Assembly: GCF_004403185.1 (NCBI RefSeq)
Contig: NZ_SOHJ01000004.1
Location: 124,001 to 188,000, forward strand
Length of the DNA: 64,000 nt
Reading direction: 5' to 3'
Source of the DNA: Cryobacterium suzukii
Lineage (GTDB): Bacteria > Actinomycetota > Actinomycetes > Actinomycetales > Microbacteriaceae
Every line of letters begins with the position of its first letter. Position 1 is the stretch's first letter. This document shows, piece by piece, positions 53,545 through 64,000 of the stretch. The notes under the pieces were generated by a model that saw only the letters and a list, made by a program, of their open reading frames with translations, had not been told where the DNA came from and did not search any database. The position numbers were made by a program, and so were the translations under genes.

Positions 53545-54543
53545 TTAGGCGCGGACGTGGCCGGGGCGACGCCAGCGCACCGCGGCGATGACCACGGCCA
53601 CGAGCGCCAGCGCGGTCCCGACGATGGTCGTCACTCCGAGCGGATGCCCCGCCGTTGGCGCGAGCAGATCCAGCGCGAGGGCGCAGACCAGCTGGCCGGC
53701 CACGATGCATAGACCGAGCATCAGTACCCCGGTAGTGCGCACGACGACCGCGGCCCCGGCGATGAAGACACAGCCGATGAGTCCGCCGGTGTAGAGCCAC
53801 GGGTTTTCCGGCAAGTCGAGCGCGAAACCCACCAAAAGGCTGTGCACGAGGGCGGCGAATACAAGGGCGATGGTGCCGGTGAGAAAGTTCAGGAAGGTCG
53901 CCGTGAGCGCGCTCTGGGCCGTGACCCGCACCTGACCGTTGACGGCCTGCTGCCAGCCTTGACCGATACCGGCGACGAGCGGCAGAGCGAGCAGCCAGAG
54001 CGCGCCGCTGCCGCGCAGTTCGCCGCTCACCGTGAAGGCGACGGCGATCAGGGCGAGCGCGGCACCAACGATTTTGGACGCGTGCAGGGGACGTCGCCCG
54101 CCCGGGCCGATGCCAAAACGATCCATGAGCACACCGCTCACGGTCTGGCCGGCCACCACGGCGACCGTGAACAACGCGATGCCGAGCGGCGCGGCGACGA
54201 GGCCCTGCGACAGCACGAACAAGGCGCCGGCCAGGCCGCCGAACAAGTGCCACCAGGAAAGGTGTTTTGCCGAAACAGCACGCGCGACCAGTTGAAGGCC
54301 GCGGCGTCCGCGGCGAAACACGGTCAGGCCGAGGCTAAGAATGACCAGGCCGGAACCGAAGGAGATGACGGCGGCGATGAAACCGTCGCCGATTTGATGC
54401 CCCAGTTCGCCGTTCACCCGTGATTGCACGGCGTACATGGCGCCGATCAGCACCGAGAAGACGAGGGCCAGCCAGACCGGTACAGCGGATGCCCCGAGCG
54501 CGGCTGACGCATCCGTTCGTTTTCGTGCGCGGTCATGGGTCAC
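53545..54543 (-). CDS. DMT-family transporter (YdcZ/DUF606 pair)
   Basis: A 332-residue membrane protein with ten hydrophobic segments in two similar halves, each of the DUF606/YdcZ type (SRVNGELGHQIGDGFIAAVI in the first half and VNGQVRVTAQSALTATFLNF in the second). Such proteins belong to the drug/metabolite transporter superfamily. The two halves are fused in one chain, where many relatives are separate. Substrate unknown. It converges on the nitroreductase gene. Confidence 0.85.
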   Translation of the reverse strand: MTHDRARKRTDASAALGASAVPVWLALVFSVLIGAMYAVQSRVNGELGHQIGDGFIAAVISFGSGLVILSLGLTVFRRGRRGLQLVARAVSAKHLSWWHLFGGLAGALFVLSQGLVAAPLGIALFTVAVVAGQTVSGVLMDRFGIGPGGRRPLHASKIVGAALALIAVAFTVSGELRGSGALWLLALPLVAGIGQGWQQAVNGQVRVTAQSALTATFLNFLTGTIALVFAALVHSLLVGFALDLPENPWLYTGGLIGCVFIAGAAVVVRTTGVLMLGLCIVAGQLVCALALDLLAPTAGHPLGVTTIVGTALALVAVVIAAVRWRRPGHVRA

Positions 54544-54617
54544 CCGGTAATACTACGAGATCGGGTGCGCTGCCGCGCCGCCCGGCCCATCTGGCCCGCC
54601 CTTGGGCCGCTGGGCCG

Positions 54618-54686
54618 CTGGGCCCACCTTGTGACCGTGGGCCCAGTTTATAACCTGGGCCCACGGTCCGGGCCCAGGCCCCGTCC
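54618..54686 (-). repeat. 69-bp double-palindrome element, copy B
   Basis: Same 69-bp unit as copy A, reversed. It begins 20 bp after the stop of the leftward ABC-F gene and points the same way as that gene. The first palindrome is partly eroded on its right arm. Confidence 0.85.
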
Positions 54687-54706
54687 ATAGAAGAGGGCGG
54701 GGCGGG

Positions 54707-56302
<1,596 letters not shown>

Positions 56303-56473
56303 GCGTGTTTCCTTTCAGGGCGCGCGGGCATCCGCTCCTAAAACCCCAGCCATCAGTGTACGTGGCGGCCCGGTGCGGCCCGGCGGCCCTTGGCGGTGGC
56401 GCTTGCGAGCGCGCAGCGACTTGCCTACGGTCCGGTCTGTTCGGGGCCTGAGCCGCCTGCACAGTAGAGAAAA

Positions 56474-56502
56474 CCCCCTACTTCCCAGTCGGGAGTAGGG
56501 GG
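56474..56502 (-). terminator. Terminator of the tRNA-Thr transcript
   Basis: On the minus strand CCCCCTACTCCC pairs with GGGAAGTAGGGGG (one bulge) with a 4-base loop, then TTTTC. It lies 7 bp past the tRNA-Thr 3' end. Confidence 0.8.
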
Positions 56503-56508
56503 CGGGAG

Positions 56509-56581
56509 GGCCGGCCACGGGACTTGAACCCGTAACCCCCACTTTACAAGAGTGGTGCGCTACCAATTGCGCCAGGCCGGC
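56509..56581 (-). tRNA. tRNA-Thr (anticodon TGT)
   Basis: A 73-nt cloverleaf on the minus strand. The acceptor GCCGGCC pairs with GGCCGGC, the D-arm is GCGC/GCGC, the anticodon arm CCACT-CTTGTAA-AGTGG gives TGT (reads ACA), and the T-arm is ACGGG-TTCAAGT-CCCGT. No CCA is encoded and the discriminator position is C, which is unusual for a Thr tRNA. Confidence 0.9.
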
Positions 56582-56695
56582 ATGAGGCGCGAGGCCTCAG
56601 TCCACCATCCTAAATGATTTCAGCGCTGCCTCGGGCAACAGCCAAGCGGATGCGCGTGGCGCGAGTTGACGCACTCGCTTCTACGACGTGGGGCA

Positions 56696-57610
56696 CTACC
56701 CGCCGGGGGTCGGCTCTGGCGTTGGCGTGGAGGTGGAGTACGTCTCGCCAAGGGCCACCTGAACGAAGGACGCGAACTCTTTCGGGTCTTCGAGTGATCC
56801 GGTATATGGCTTGCCGTTGACCAGAATGGTCGGCGTTCCAATGATGGACTCCATCGAGGAATTGGGGATAGGACCGTCGAGCGCACGGTTGGTCGCCGCC
56901 GTAACCCACGACTCGTACGTGCCGTCTTCGATGCAGGAATTGACGTTGGAGAGGGCCGTGCTCACGCCCGATTCCCGGACGACGGCCTTGATCTCGTCGT
57001 TGCTGCGGCCGGGCGATGTCTCTTCCGGCTGGTCGACGAACAGGGCGGAGCTGAAGGCGAAGAAATCATCCGGCGAATAATTGGCGACGCACGCTGCCGC
57101 GTTCGCCGCGCGCAGGGAGTACTTGGTGCCGGCGGATTTGCTCGTGAGAATGGCGACCGGGTGAATTTCGACTGTTGCAGCGCCGGAGTCTACCCATTGG
57201 GCGATTTGTTCATTGTTGGCGTCTTCGAATTCGCCGCAGAGCGGGCATAGGTAGTCGACGTAGACGCGGATGTTGGCTATCGCGCCAGTGGTATCCGGCT
57301 CGGACGGCCTCGGGTTCGCGTCGGGTTGCAATGCGGGCGTCAGAGCGGTAACCATGCCCTCGCCGATGAGCGCGCCGTCACTGGCCATATTTTTAGGGCC
57401 CGGACCAGCCGGTTTGATCGAATTCACGATGATGACGGAAACCAAAACGACGATCGCGACGGCTGCGATGGCGATGCCGCCCTGCAAAAATATCTTGTTG
57501 CGGCGGTCCTTCTTCTTTTGACTGACTCGAAGCTGCTTGGCTTTCACCCGGGCGGCGTCACGCCGCCGGTTTTTTGAGGGACTGCCGTCGCCTGGCCCGC
57601 CAATAGTCAT
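56696..57610 (-). CDS. Membrane-anchored DsbA-like thioredoxin-fold protein
   Basis: A 304-residue protein with a basic cytoplasmic N-terminus, a single membrane segment (FLQGGIAIAAVAIVVLVSVI, about 43-66) and an extracytoplasmic DsbA/thioredoxin_4 domain. The redox motif is CPLC in VDYLCPLCGEFED; the cis-proline loop is IIGTPTILVNGKP. A further Cys pair (AACVANY; NSCIEDG) may be structural. It likely forms or repairs disulfides in exported proteins. The ATG at 57610 is used; the ribosome-binding site is weak. Confidence 0.88.
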   Translation of the reverse strand: MTIGGPGDGSPSKNRRRDAARVKAKQLRVSQKKKDRRNKIFLQGGIAIAAVAIVVLVSVIIVNSIKPAGPGPKNMASDGALIGEGMVTALTPALQPDANPRPSEPDTTGAIANIRVYVDYLCPLCGEFEDANNEQIAQWVDSGAATVEIHPVAILTSKSAGTKYSLRAANAAACVANYSPDDFFAFSSALFVDQPEETSPGRSNDEIKAVVRESGVSTALSNVNSCIEDGTYESWVTAATNRALDGPIPNSSMESIIGTPTILVNGKPYTGSLEDPKEFASFVQVALGETYSTSTPTPEPTPGG

Positions 57611-57820
57611 AAAAGATCGCTTTCGAGAAGTGGAGGCGCGCGTGAAGGCACCTCTGAAATAGTAGGTCCCCTGACTGGGAATCGACCAAACGGGGCGCGA
57701 ACCCGCGCCGGAGCATCCGTCGTGTAATACTGATACAGACGCGTGCTTCGGCACGCGATGCATAAATCCTATTCACAACGGATCGTCCGGCACGTTCCTG
57801 CCGGTGAAGGAGTAATAATT

Positions 57821-58918
57821 ATGGCTTCAGTGACCTTTGACAAGGCAACTCGGCTCTACCCTGGTTCCACGAGGCCGGCCGTTGACCAGCTCGACCTCCA
57901 GGTCGCCGATGGCGAATTCCTGGTTTTGGTCGGCCCGTCCGGCTGCGGCAAGTCCACCTCACTGCGTATGCTCGCCGGCCTCGAAGAGGTCAACGACGGC
58001 AATATCTTTATCGGTGAGCGCAACGTGACGGATGTTCCGCCGAAAGACCGTGACATCGCTATGGTCTTTCAGAACTACGCGCTGTACCCGCACATGACCG
58101 TCGCCGAGAACATGGGTTTCGCGCTCAAGATCGCTGGCATCAACAAAGACGAGCGCGCCGCCCGCGTGCTCGAAGCGGCCAAACTGCTCGATCTGGAGCC
58201 CTACCTCAGCCGCAAGCCGAAGGCCCTCTCCGGTGGCCAGCGTCAGCGCGTTGCCATGGGCCGCGCGATCGTGCGTCAGCCGCAGGTGTTTTTGATGGAT
58301 GAGCCGCTCTCCAACCTCGACGCCAAGCTGCGCGTGCAGACGCGCACCCAGATTGCTTCGTTGCAGCGCCGGCTCGGCGTCACCACCGTCTACGTGACCC
58401 ACGACCAGACCGAGGCTCTCACAATGGGCGACCGGATTGCGGTCCTGAAGGACGGCGTCCTGCAGCAGGTCGGTTCGCCCCGCGACCTGTACGCGAAGCC
58501 GCAGAACGTGTTTGTGGCCGGCTTTATCGGCAGCCCCGCGATGAACCTGTTCCTCGCGGACACCGTCGATGGCGGCATCAAGTTCGGCACGGCGACCGTT
58601 CCCGTGCAGCGCGAGACGCTCTCCAGCTCGACCGGCAAGAAGGTCACCGTTGGCATTCGCCCGGAAGACATCCAAATGTCGTCCACCGCCGGCGACGGCC
58701 TGCAGATCGAGGTCGACCTGGTCGAGGAACTCGGCGCCGACGGCTACCTCTACGGTCACTCCACGATCGAGGGCAAGCGCACCGACATCGTCGCGCGCGT
58801 CGACGGCCGTTCGCACCCGAACGCCGGCGAGACGGTGTACCTCACGGCCACACCGAACCACCTGCACGTCTTCGACGCTGAAAGCGGCCTGCGCCTCGGC
58901 GGCGCCGTCACCGACTAA
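57821..58918 (+). CDS. Sugar ABC transporter ATPase (MsmK/UgpC type)
   Basis: A 365-residue ATPase of carbohydrate uptake. Walker A GPSGCGKSTSLRM, Q-loop MVFQNYALYPHMTV, signature LSGGQRQRVAMGRA and Walker B VFLMDEPLSNLDAKLR are all intact, and the C-terminal 120 residues form the OB/TOBE regulatory domain of MsmK-type proteins. The ATG at 57821 follows GAAGGAG by 8 bases. It has no receptor or permease genes beside it, so it probably energises several importers encoded elsewhere. A strong terminator follows. Confidence 0.95.
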   Translation: MASVTFDKATRLYPGSTRPAVDQLDLQVADGEFLVLVGPSGCGKSTSLRMLAGLEEVNDGNIFIGERNVTDVPPKDRDIAMVFQNYALYPHMTVAENMGFALKIAGINKDERAARVLEAAKLLDLEPYLSRKPKALSGGQRQRVAMGRAIVRQPQVFLMDEPLSNLDAKLRVQTRTQIASLQRRLGVTTVYVTHDQTEALTMGDRIAVLKDGVLQQVGSPRDLYAKPQNVFVAGFIGSPAMNLFLADTVDGGIKFGTATVPVQRETLSSSTGKKVTVGIRPEDIQMSSTAGDGLQIEVDLVEELGADGYLYGHSTIEGKRTDIVARVDGRSHPNAGETVYLTATPNHLHVFDAESGLRLGGAVTD

Positions 58919-58929
58919 TCAGTATCGTA

Positions 58930-58965
58930 AAACGGCTGGCGGGAGTTCGCTCCCTCCAGCCGTTT
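58930..58965 (+). terminator. Terminator of the sugar ATPase gene
   Basis: AAACGGCTGG (58930-58939) pairs with CCAGCCGTTT (58956-58965), with an inner GGAG/CTCC pair, and a T-rich tail TTTGTTGTTTG follows. Located 11 bp after the stop. Confidence 0.85.
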
Positions 58966-58986
58966 GTTGTTTGTTAGGGTCAAATA

Positions 58987-60297
58987 ATGAGCGGTTCACT
59001 CAACATCACCTCGGCCACGGTCGATCCTGCCCTGCTCGACCTGCCGTGGCAGCTGCCCCTCGACGCATGGCCGAATGAGAACATCGCCTCGCTGCCGAAG
59101 GGCATCTCCCGCCACCTTGTGCGGTTCGCCCACCTGAGCGGGCGGGTGGTCGCCATCAAGGAGACCACGAGCGAGATGGCCAAGCGCGAATACGAAATGT
59201 TGCGCACCCTGGCCAACCTCGAGATTCCCTGCGTCGAGCCGGTAGCGGTCATCACCAACAGAACGGATGCCGCGCTCGACCCGCTTAATTCGGTTTTAGT
59301 CACGCGTCACCTCAAGTTTTCGCTCCCCTACCGCGCGCTGTACTCGCACGAGCTGCGCCCGGATACCGCCACCAGGCTGGTCGACGCCCTCGCGGTCCTG
59401 CTGGTGCGCCTGCACATGATCGGTTTTTTCTGGGGCGACGTTTCGCTTTCCAATACCCTGTTTCGCCGCGACGCCGGCGCCTTCGCCGCCTACCTCGTCG
59501 ACGCTGAAACCGGACAGCTGTACGCGGGCGGTTTGTCGAATGGTCAACGCGAAAACGATCTCGAAATCGCCCGAGTGAACATCGCCGGCGAGCTAATGGA
59601 TCTGGAGGCCGGCGGTCGCGTCGCCGACGAGCTCGACCCGGTACGCGTCAGCAACGGCATCGTCGCGGCCTACCGGCTGCTCTGGCAGGAACTCACCGGC
59701 TCCGAGTCCTTCTCCAACTCCGAACGCTGGCGAATTGCGCAACGGGTGGAACGCCTCAACGACCTCGGCTTCGATATCGAGGAACTCGCCATCAAAACCG
59801 ACAAGACGGGTTCAAGCGTACGCATCCAGCCGAAAGTCGTCGACGCTGGCCACCACCAGCGCCGGCTCCTGCGCTTGACCGGCCTCGATGCAGAAGAGAA
59901 CCAGGCCCGCCGGCTGCTGAACGACCTCGACTCTTATCGTGCTGCCTACGGCGATCCTGGAGCCGACGAAGAGATGGTCGCGCACGAGTGGCTGGTGCGG
60001 GTGTTCGAACCGGTAGTACGGGCCATTCCGGAGGACCTGCGAGGCAAGCTCGAGCGGGCCCAGGTGTTTCACCAGTTGCTCGATCACCGCTGGTTCATGG
60101 CGCAAAACCAGTCGCGGGACATTCCGCTCGCCGAGGCCGTAACTTCGTACGTGCAGGACGTACTGCGCCACCGCCGCGACGAGGCGACCGTGATCGACCC
60201 GCTCACCGGGGCCATCACCCTGCCGATTCGCACGCAGCTCGGCGACGACGCGTCCGCTGACCCCGACGATGCCGACGACTGGATGCTCAAGGTCTAG
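58987..60297 (+). CDS. DUF4032 protein with kinase-like fold
   Basis: A 436-residue protein of the DUF4032 family, related to lipopolysaccharide-kinase/RIO-like folds. Residues about 35-180 hold the kinase-like part: VVAIKETTSEMAKREYEMLR supplies the Lys, HMIGFFWGDVSLSNTLFR the catalytic loop, and YLVDAETGQ the metal-binding Asp. The C-terminal half (about 200-430) is helical and family-specific (DYRAAYGD-like block; FHQLLDHRWFMAQNQSRDIP). Substrate unknown. It is a single rightward gene. Confidence 0.84.
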   Translation: MSGSLNITSATVDPALLDLPWQLPLDAWPNENIASLPKGISRHLVRFAHLSGRVVAIKETTSEMAKREYEMLRTLANLEIPCVEPVAVITNRTDAALDPLNSVLVTRHLKFSLPYRALYSHELRPDTATRLVDALAVLLVRLHMIGFFWGDVSLSNTLFRRDAGAFAAYLVDAETGQLYAGGLSNGQRENDLEIARVNIAGELMDLEAGGRVADELDPVRVSNGIVAAYRLLWQELTGSESFSNSERWRIAQRVERLNDLGFDIEELAIKTDKTGSSVRIQPKVVDAGHHQRRLLRLTGLDAEENQARRLLNDLDSYRAAYGDPGADEEMVAHEWLVRVFEPVVRAIPEDLRGKLERAQVFHQLLDHRWFMAQNQSRDIPLAEAVTSYVQDVLRHRRDEATVIDPLTGAITLPIRTQLGDDASADPDDADDWMLKV

Positions 60298-60329
60298 CCC
60301 TGCGCCAGGTGAGTTCTGGCTTCTCTTGT

Positions 60330-60398
60330 GGACGGGGCCCAGGCCCCGTCCACGGGCCCAGTTTATAGGCTGGGCCCGCGGTCACAAGGTGGGCCCAG
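60330..60398 (+). repeat. 69-bp double-palindrome element, copy C
   Basis: Same unit and orientation as copy A, 32 bp after the stop of the DUF4032 gene and pointing with it. Confidence 0.88.
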
Positions 60399-60460
60399 GC
60401 GCCGTGACGACGGAAACTCGCGCCCCCTCAGGGTACGCGCGGGGCGCATCCGCTGCCGGT

Positions 60461-61447
60461 TTAGGCGCGCGGAACGTCGTGCTGAATCATGAATTCGTAG
60501 AATAAGCGGGGAGAGTAAGCCGTGTCCCAGTCCCAGCGATCGAAGCTGGCGACTTCCGGGCGCAGGAGATTTTCGCGATTCTTCTCGACGACAACCACAT
60601 CGCCCGGGTGCCGGTCGCCCAATATTGCGCCCCGGGTGTACTTGATTTTGCCGTCGAATTCGCCGATCTTGCGCACTCCACGCCAGAAGAAGTCGACCCA
60701 GTATTCACGGCCCTGCACGACGAAGCACACCTGAAGTTCGGGTATCTCGAAACCCAACTCGGCCATGCGCACCCGGCTCAACGACTCGCCAGGATTGGCA
60801 GCCAGCGGATTCGCGAAGTCTATGACCCGACGCACCTTCGGGCCTCCGCGTCTCGGATGCACCATCGCCAGTTCCGCATAGAGGTCGTCCTTGGAGAGTA
60901 CCGGCGCGCTGAGGCTGCCCTGCCGACGTTCCCGCTGCCCGCGCTCCTGCTCCACGCGCAGGGCGTGGTCCATCATCGTGACGCCGACGAGAAAGCTTGA
61001 GGTTGCCGCCACGTCGATGAGGGTGCGCGTAAGGGTGGTGGCAGCGCAACCGTTTATCGTGACCGGCTCCGGCTCGACCACGCTCCGATGGCTCGTGGTG
61101 AATCGGGCGCTGCTGCCGCCGGCCGTGTCGTTGTTGATCGCGTGCACGACCTTGGGCCACGGTCCGATGATGGGCAAATTGTGCAGCGCTGCCGCCGAAT
61201 GATGGGAGAGGAGGAGCGGTTCCTCGGCCGTGACCACAGTGGCACGAACGAATAGTCGATAATGGTCGTCGCTCTCGGCACTGCGCCAGGTGTCCCCCAA
61301 GGCATAGACTCCCCGGCGGATGCGTACAAGCTCACCATTCGCAAGCAGTGCGCGCACCGCGCGGGTGTTCAGGCCCGCTGCCCACAGGGACTCGGCGAGA
61401 ATCAGGCCGCCGTTGTGGGCACTTGGAACATCCAGAATCTCGAGCAT
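60461..61447 (-). CDS. AbiEi-like winged-helix / DUF559-like protein, second copy
   Basis: A 328-residue paralogue of 25524-26588. The winged helix (LLANGELVRIRRGVYALGDT), AbiEi-like part (LLLSHHSAAALHNLPIIGPW; CAATTLTRTLIDVAATSSFL) and DUF559-like part (WVDFFWRGVRKIGEFDGKIK) are in the same order. The ATG at 61447 is preferred over a TTG two codons upstream. No toxin gene is adjacent. Copies of the 69-bp repeat lie on both sides. Role unknown. Confidence 0.7.
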   Translation of the reverse strand: MLEILDVPSAHNGGLILAESLWAAGLNTRAVRALLANGELVRIRRGVYALGDTWRSAESDDHYRLFVRATVVTAEEPLLLSHHSAAALHNLPIIGPWPKVVHAINNDTAGGSSARFTTSHRSVVEPEPVTINGCAATTLTRTLIDVAATSSFLVGVTMMDHALRVEQERGQRERRQGSLSAPVLSKDDLYAELAMVHPRRGGPKVRRVIDFANPLAANPGESLSRVRMAELGFEIPELQVCFVVQGREYWVDFFWRGVRKIGEFDGKIKYTRGAILGDRHPGDVVVVEKNRENLLRPEVASFDRWDWDTAYSPRLFYEFMIQHDVPRA

Positions 61448-61571
61448 GACCAATGGTCACCATGTTCAGTAGGTGGATGGTGTGACATCGACTGATCTGC
61501 GGAAATCGGGCGGAAGCATCCGCTGTGGAGGACAGGCAACGGTCGGAACGTCCAGGCAATCGCGATGGTCG

Positions 61572-61640
61572 CCAGGCCCACCTTATGAACAGGGGCCCAG
61601 TCTATAAACTGGGCCCGTGGACGGGGCCCGGGCCCCGTCC
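61572..61640 (-). repeat. 69-bp double-palindrome element, copy D
   Basis: Same unit, reversed, in the gap 61448-61807 that has no gene. Its start is 152 bp from that of copy E in direct orientation, so the two form a tandem pair behind rlmB. Confidence 0.88.
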
Positions 61641-61723
61641 GAGAAACCGCACCGACACGATACTCGAACCGCGCGGGCCGAACGCGAGACGTGTCGCCAC
61701 CCGATTTCGGCACACTCTACGCG

Positions 61724-61792
61724 ACGGGCCCACCCTATGGCCATGGGCCCAGTCTATAAACTGGGCCCGTGGACGGGGCCCAGGCCCCGTCC
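61724..61792 (-). repeat. 69-bp double-palindrome element, copy E
   Basis: Same unit, reversed, 15 bp after the rlmB stop and pointing with that gene. It is nearest to copy D in sequence: both have TTTATAGACTGGGCCC in the second palindrome. Confidence 0.88.
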
Positions 61793-61807
61793 CAGCGGGG
61801 GCGGGGG

Positions 61808-62941
61808 CTAGAGCTTCGCGGCGGCCTTTGCCTGCTTGATCTCGGCGCGGAGGCGGGCTACCTCGTAGAGGGTGACTCCGGCAGCGATTCCGGCGTTGAG
61901 CGACTCGGTCGCCGCGCTGATCGGAATCGACACGATCGCGTCGCAGGTCTCGGTGACGAGGCGGGACAGGCCCTTGCCCTCGCTGCCGACGACGATCACG
62001 ATCGGGCGCTCGGCGAAGCCGGTGCCGAGGTCGGGCAGTGACACGTCACCGTCGCCGTCGAGTCCGAGCACGAACACTCCCTGCGCCTTGAGCGCCTTGA
62101 GCGTCTGGGTGAGGTTGCTCGCCATTGCGACGGGCGTGCGGGCGGCCGCGCCGGCGCTGGTCTTCCAGGCTGAGGCGGTCACGCCGACCGATCGGCGCTG
62201 CGGCACGATGATTCCGTGGCCACCGAATGCAGCGGTCGAGCGGATGATCGCGCCCAGGTTGCGCGGGTCTGTGATGCCGTCGAGGGCCACGAACAACGGC
62301 TTGTGGCCGCGGCTGATGGTGAGTTCGAGCAGTTCCATCGGGTGCGCGTACTCGTAGGCGGGGACTTTGAGTGCGAGCCCCTGGTGCACGGCGTCGCGAC
62401 CGGCGAGACGGTCGAGTTCGGGGCGCATGACCTCGAGAATGGGGATGTTGCGGCTCGTCGCCATAAGCAGCACCTCTTTGACCCGCTCATCCATCTCGAT
62501 GCGCGCGGCAATATAGAGCGTCAGTGCGGGGATCTTGGCCCGCAGCGCCTCGAGCACCGAGTTGCGGCCGGTGACAATCTCGTGCTCGTCGATCTGCTTC
62601 GCGCGACGCGTCGAGGATCCGCCGCCGCCGGTGTTGCCGGTGCCACGCTGGGGCGCACCCTGCGAGGCGCCGCGGGCGCCTCCCCGAGGGGCTCCGCCAC
62701 GGGCGCCGCCGCGGTTGGCGGAAGCATCCGCTGCGGGCCGCGAGTTGAAGCCGCCAGCGGCGGTGAACCGTTCGGCGGCCGCCTTGCGCTTGCCGGCGGG
62801 GTGGTACGGACGGTCTTCAGCCTTGGGGGTGGGCTTTTTACCCTCGAGCGCCTGGCGGCCCTGGCCGCCGGAGCCGACCTGGGCTCCACGGCTGCCCTTG
62901 CGCACCGCTCCGGTGCGCGATTTGCGGTCTAAGTTCTTCAT
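61808..62941 (-). CDS. rlmB: 23S rRNA G2251 2'-O-methyltransferase RlmB
   Basis: A 377-residue SPOUT methyltransferase. The N-terminal 115 residues are a Gly/Arg-rich, likely unfolded tail; about 118-195 is the substrate-binding domain ([20 protein letters not shown]), and 210-365 the SpoU/TrmH core with [32 protein letters not shown] and [20 protein letters not shown]. Its start overlaps the cysS stop by one base (TGATG), the usual actinobacterial cysS-rlmB pair. Two repeat copies lie downstream. Confidence 0.93.
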   Translation of the reverse strand: MKNLDRKSRTGAVRKGSRGAQVGSGGQGRQALEGKKPTPKAEDRPYHPAGKRKAAAERFTAAGGFNSRPAADASANRGGARGGAPRGGARGASQGAPQRGTGNTGGGGSSTRRAKQIDEHEIVTGRNSVLEALRAKIPALTLYIAARIEMDERVKEVLLMATSRNIPILEVMRPELDRLAGRDAVHQGLALKVPAYEYAHPMELLELTISRGHKPLFVALDGITDPRNLGAIIRSTAAFGGHGIIVPQRRSVGVTASAWKTSAGAAARTPVAMASNLTQTLKALKAQGVFVLGLDGDGDVSLPDLGTGFAERPIVIVVGSEGKGLSRLVTETCDAIVSIPISAATESLNAGIAAGVTLYEVARLRAEIKQAKAAAKL

Positions 62942-64000
62942 CAGTCAAAGCTCCAATGGGCACCCGACGGGGTGTCTTCGATGGTGATTCCGGCGGCGAC
63001 GAGTTCGTCCCGGATTCGGTCTGCGGCCGCGTAGTCGCGGTTTTCCCTGGCGAGGTTGCGGTCGCCGAGCAGTCGCTCGACCAACGCGCTCAGGGCCACC
63101 ATGGCCGGTTCGTCCGTCGCCACGGCCCAGCCGGGCGACAAAGGGTTGATTCCCAGTACTTCGCTCATCGCGAGTACTTCACTGCGAGCGGATGCCGCAG
63201 CGTGCAGGTCTTCGGCATCCAGCGCGGCGTTGCCGGCGCGCACGGTGTCATGGAGCACGCCGAGCGCCTGTGGAATGGCGAGATCGTCGTCCATAGCAGT
63301 GGCGAAATCGTCGGGCACGACCTCGACGCCGCTCCCAGCGAACCGGGTGCCGGCAAGGCGGCGGTCGGCACGGTCGAGAAAACTTTCCACGCGCTCGAGG
63401 GCAGCTTCAGCCTCGACCAGCGAGCCGTCGTTGTAGTCGATGGTGGAGCGATAGTGGGCAGCACCGAGGAAATAGCGCACGACGATGGCGCGGGCCTGGC
63501 TGAGCAGTTCGGCCGCGAACACCGAGTTACCGAGCGACTTCGACATCTTCTGACCGTTCACGTTCACCAGGCCGTTGTGCACCCAGTAGTTCGCAAAGTC
63601 GCTGCCGGCCGCGTTGGACTGCGCGAGCTCGTTCTCGTGGTGCGGAAACCGCAGATCGAGGCCACCGCCGTGAATGTCAAAGTGGTCGCCAAGGTAGCGG
63701 GCGGCCATGGCGGAGCACTCGATGTGCCAGCCCGGACGGCCCTGCCCCCACGGTGAGACCCAGGCGGCGGAGGCGGGCTCGCCGGCTTTGGAGCCTTTCC
63801 ATAGGGCGAAATCGCGCGGGTCGCGTTTGGCGCGGGGTGAGGCGTCCGTTGCCGCTTCCATATTGCCGGGCGACTGGTGGGTGAGTGCGCCATAGGCCGC
63901 CCAGCTCGCACTGTCGAAGTAGACGTCGCCGGATTCGTCGGGGGCCGCATAGGCGTGGCCGCGCTCGATCAGGGTGGCGATGATGGCCTGCATCTCGGTG
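62941..64000 (-). CDS. cysS: Cysteinyl-tRNA synthetase, 5' end outside window
   Basis: The C-terminal 353 or so residues of a class I synthetase; the frame stays open to the window edge, so the N-terminus with the HIGH motif is missing. Visible are the zinc site in [14 protein letters not shown] with [15 protein letters not shown], the KMSKS motif ([11 protein letters not shown]) and the C-terminal helical domain. It charges tRNA-Cys. It is upstream of and overlaps rlmB by one base. Confidence 0.95.
   Translation of the reverse strand, partial: TEMQAIIATLIERGHAYAAPDESGDVYFDSASWAAYGALTHQSPGNMEAATDASPRAKRDPRDFALWKGSKAGEPASAAWVSPWGQGRPGWHIECSAMAARYLGDHFDIHGGGLDLRFPHHENELAQSNAAGSDFANYWVHNGLVNVNGQKMSKSLGNSVFAAELLSQARAIVVRYFLGAAHYRSTIDYNDGSLVEAEAALERVESFLDRADRRLAGTRFAGSGVEVVPDDFATAMDDDLAIPQALGVLHDTVRAGNAALDAEDLHAAASARSEVLAMSEVLGINPLSPGWAVATDEPAMVALSALVERLLGDRNLARENRDYAAADRIRDELVAAGITIEDTPSGAHWSFD

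Noticed and set aside
57611..57763. Longer N-terminus for the DsbA-like protein
   Set aside because: The added residues are not protein-like and the ATG at 57610 gives the normal basic N-terminus before the membrane segment.

Overview
This 64 kb, high-GC window (about 65% G+C by eye) is chromosomal DNA of an actinobacterium, most likely of the family Microbacteriaceae. Pointers are the RNA and housekeeping genes, DUF2530/DUF3027/DUF3263/DUF4032/DUF3048 proteins, an XPB-type helicase next to its helicase-associated partner, a WXG100 protein, and the cluster large-exoprotein / acetyltransferase / galU / 5-formyl-THF cyclo-ligase / FmdB / mscL. The heptamer CGGATGC and its complement are strikingly common throughout. 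Genus cannot be fixed from the sequence alone.

Layout. 1-4400: a lipoprotein solute receptor, an XRE-cupin regulator, a cyclase-family hydrolase, an NCS1 permease and an NTF2-like protein, probably one uptake/degradation module of unknown substrate. 4584-11389: a 5-oxoproline module, with an NRAMP-type carrier and a DUF1445 protein facing a pxpA / fused pxpB-pxpC / biotin carboxylase / GntR operon; both halves carry the same palindrome in their upstream regions. 11616-15243: a secreted serine protease, a two-subunit CoA transferase and a divergent IclR regulator with two look-alike operators. 15303-24765: tRNA-Ala, the galU-mscL neighbourhood, a 1258-residue helicase-nuclease-like protein with degenerate active sites, and CorA. 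24816-32229: a phosphopantetheinyl transferase, an AbiEi/DUF559-like gene flanked by 72 bp repeats, an M1 peptidase and a Pls/PosA-type synthetase whose adenylation code resembles lysine codes.

32230-43010: RidA, tRNA-Arg, HNH endonuclease, a 37-codon small ORF with its own terminator, NlpC/P60 hydrolase, DtxR regulator, SerC, DUF2530/DUF3027, cold-shock protein, and the XPB helicase pair separated by a 54 bp tandem repeat. 43131-53499: pyrimidine reductase and FolP2-like enzyme, a two-component system, a WXG100 protein, GroEL with a perfect CIRCE, DUF3048 lipoprotein, CspA, LytR_C protein, DUF3263, MsrB and a nitroreductase. 53545-64000: DMT exporter, ABC-F ATPase, tRNA-Thr, DsbA-like protein, MsmK-type ATPase, DUF4032 kinase-like protein, a second AbiEi-like gene, RlmB and the 3' part of cysS.

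The most unusual signals are: (i) a 69 bp double-palindrome element present in five copies, nearly always just behind a gene and always in that gene's direction; (ii) the shared operator joining the two halves of the 5-oxoproline module; (iii) the apparently catalytically dead helicase-nuclease; (iv) the 37-aa ORF plus intrinsic terminator; (v) the poly-amino-acid synthetase with its carrier-protein activator nearby; and (vi) the 54 bp tandem repeat.
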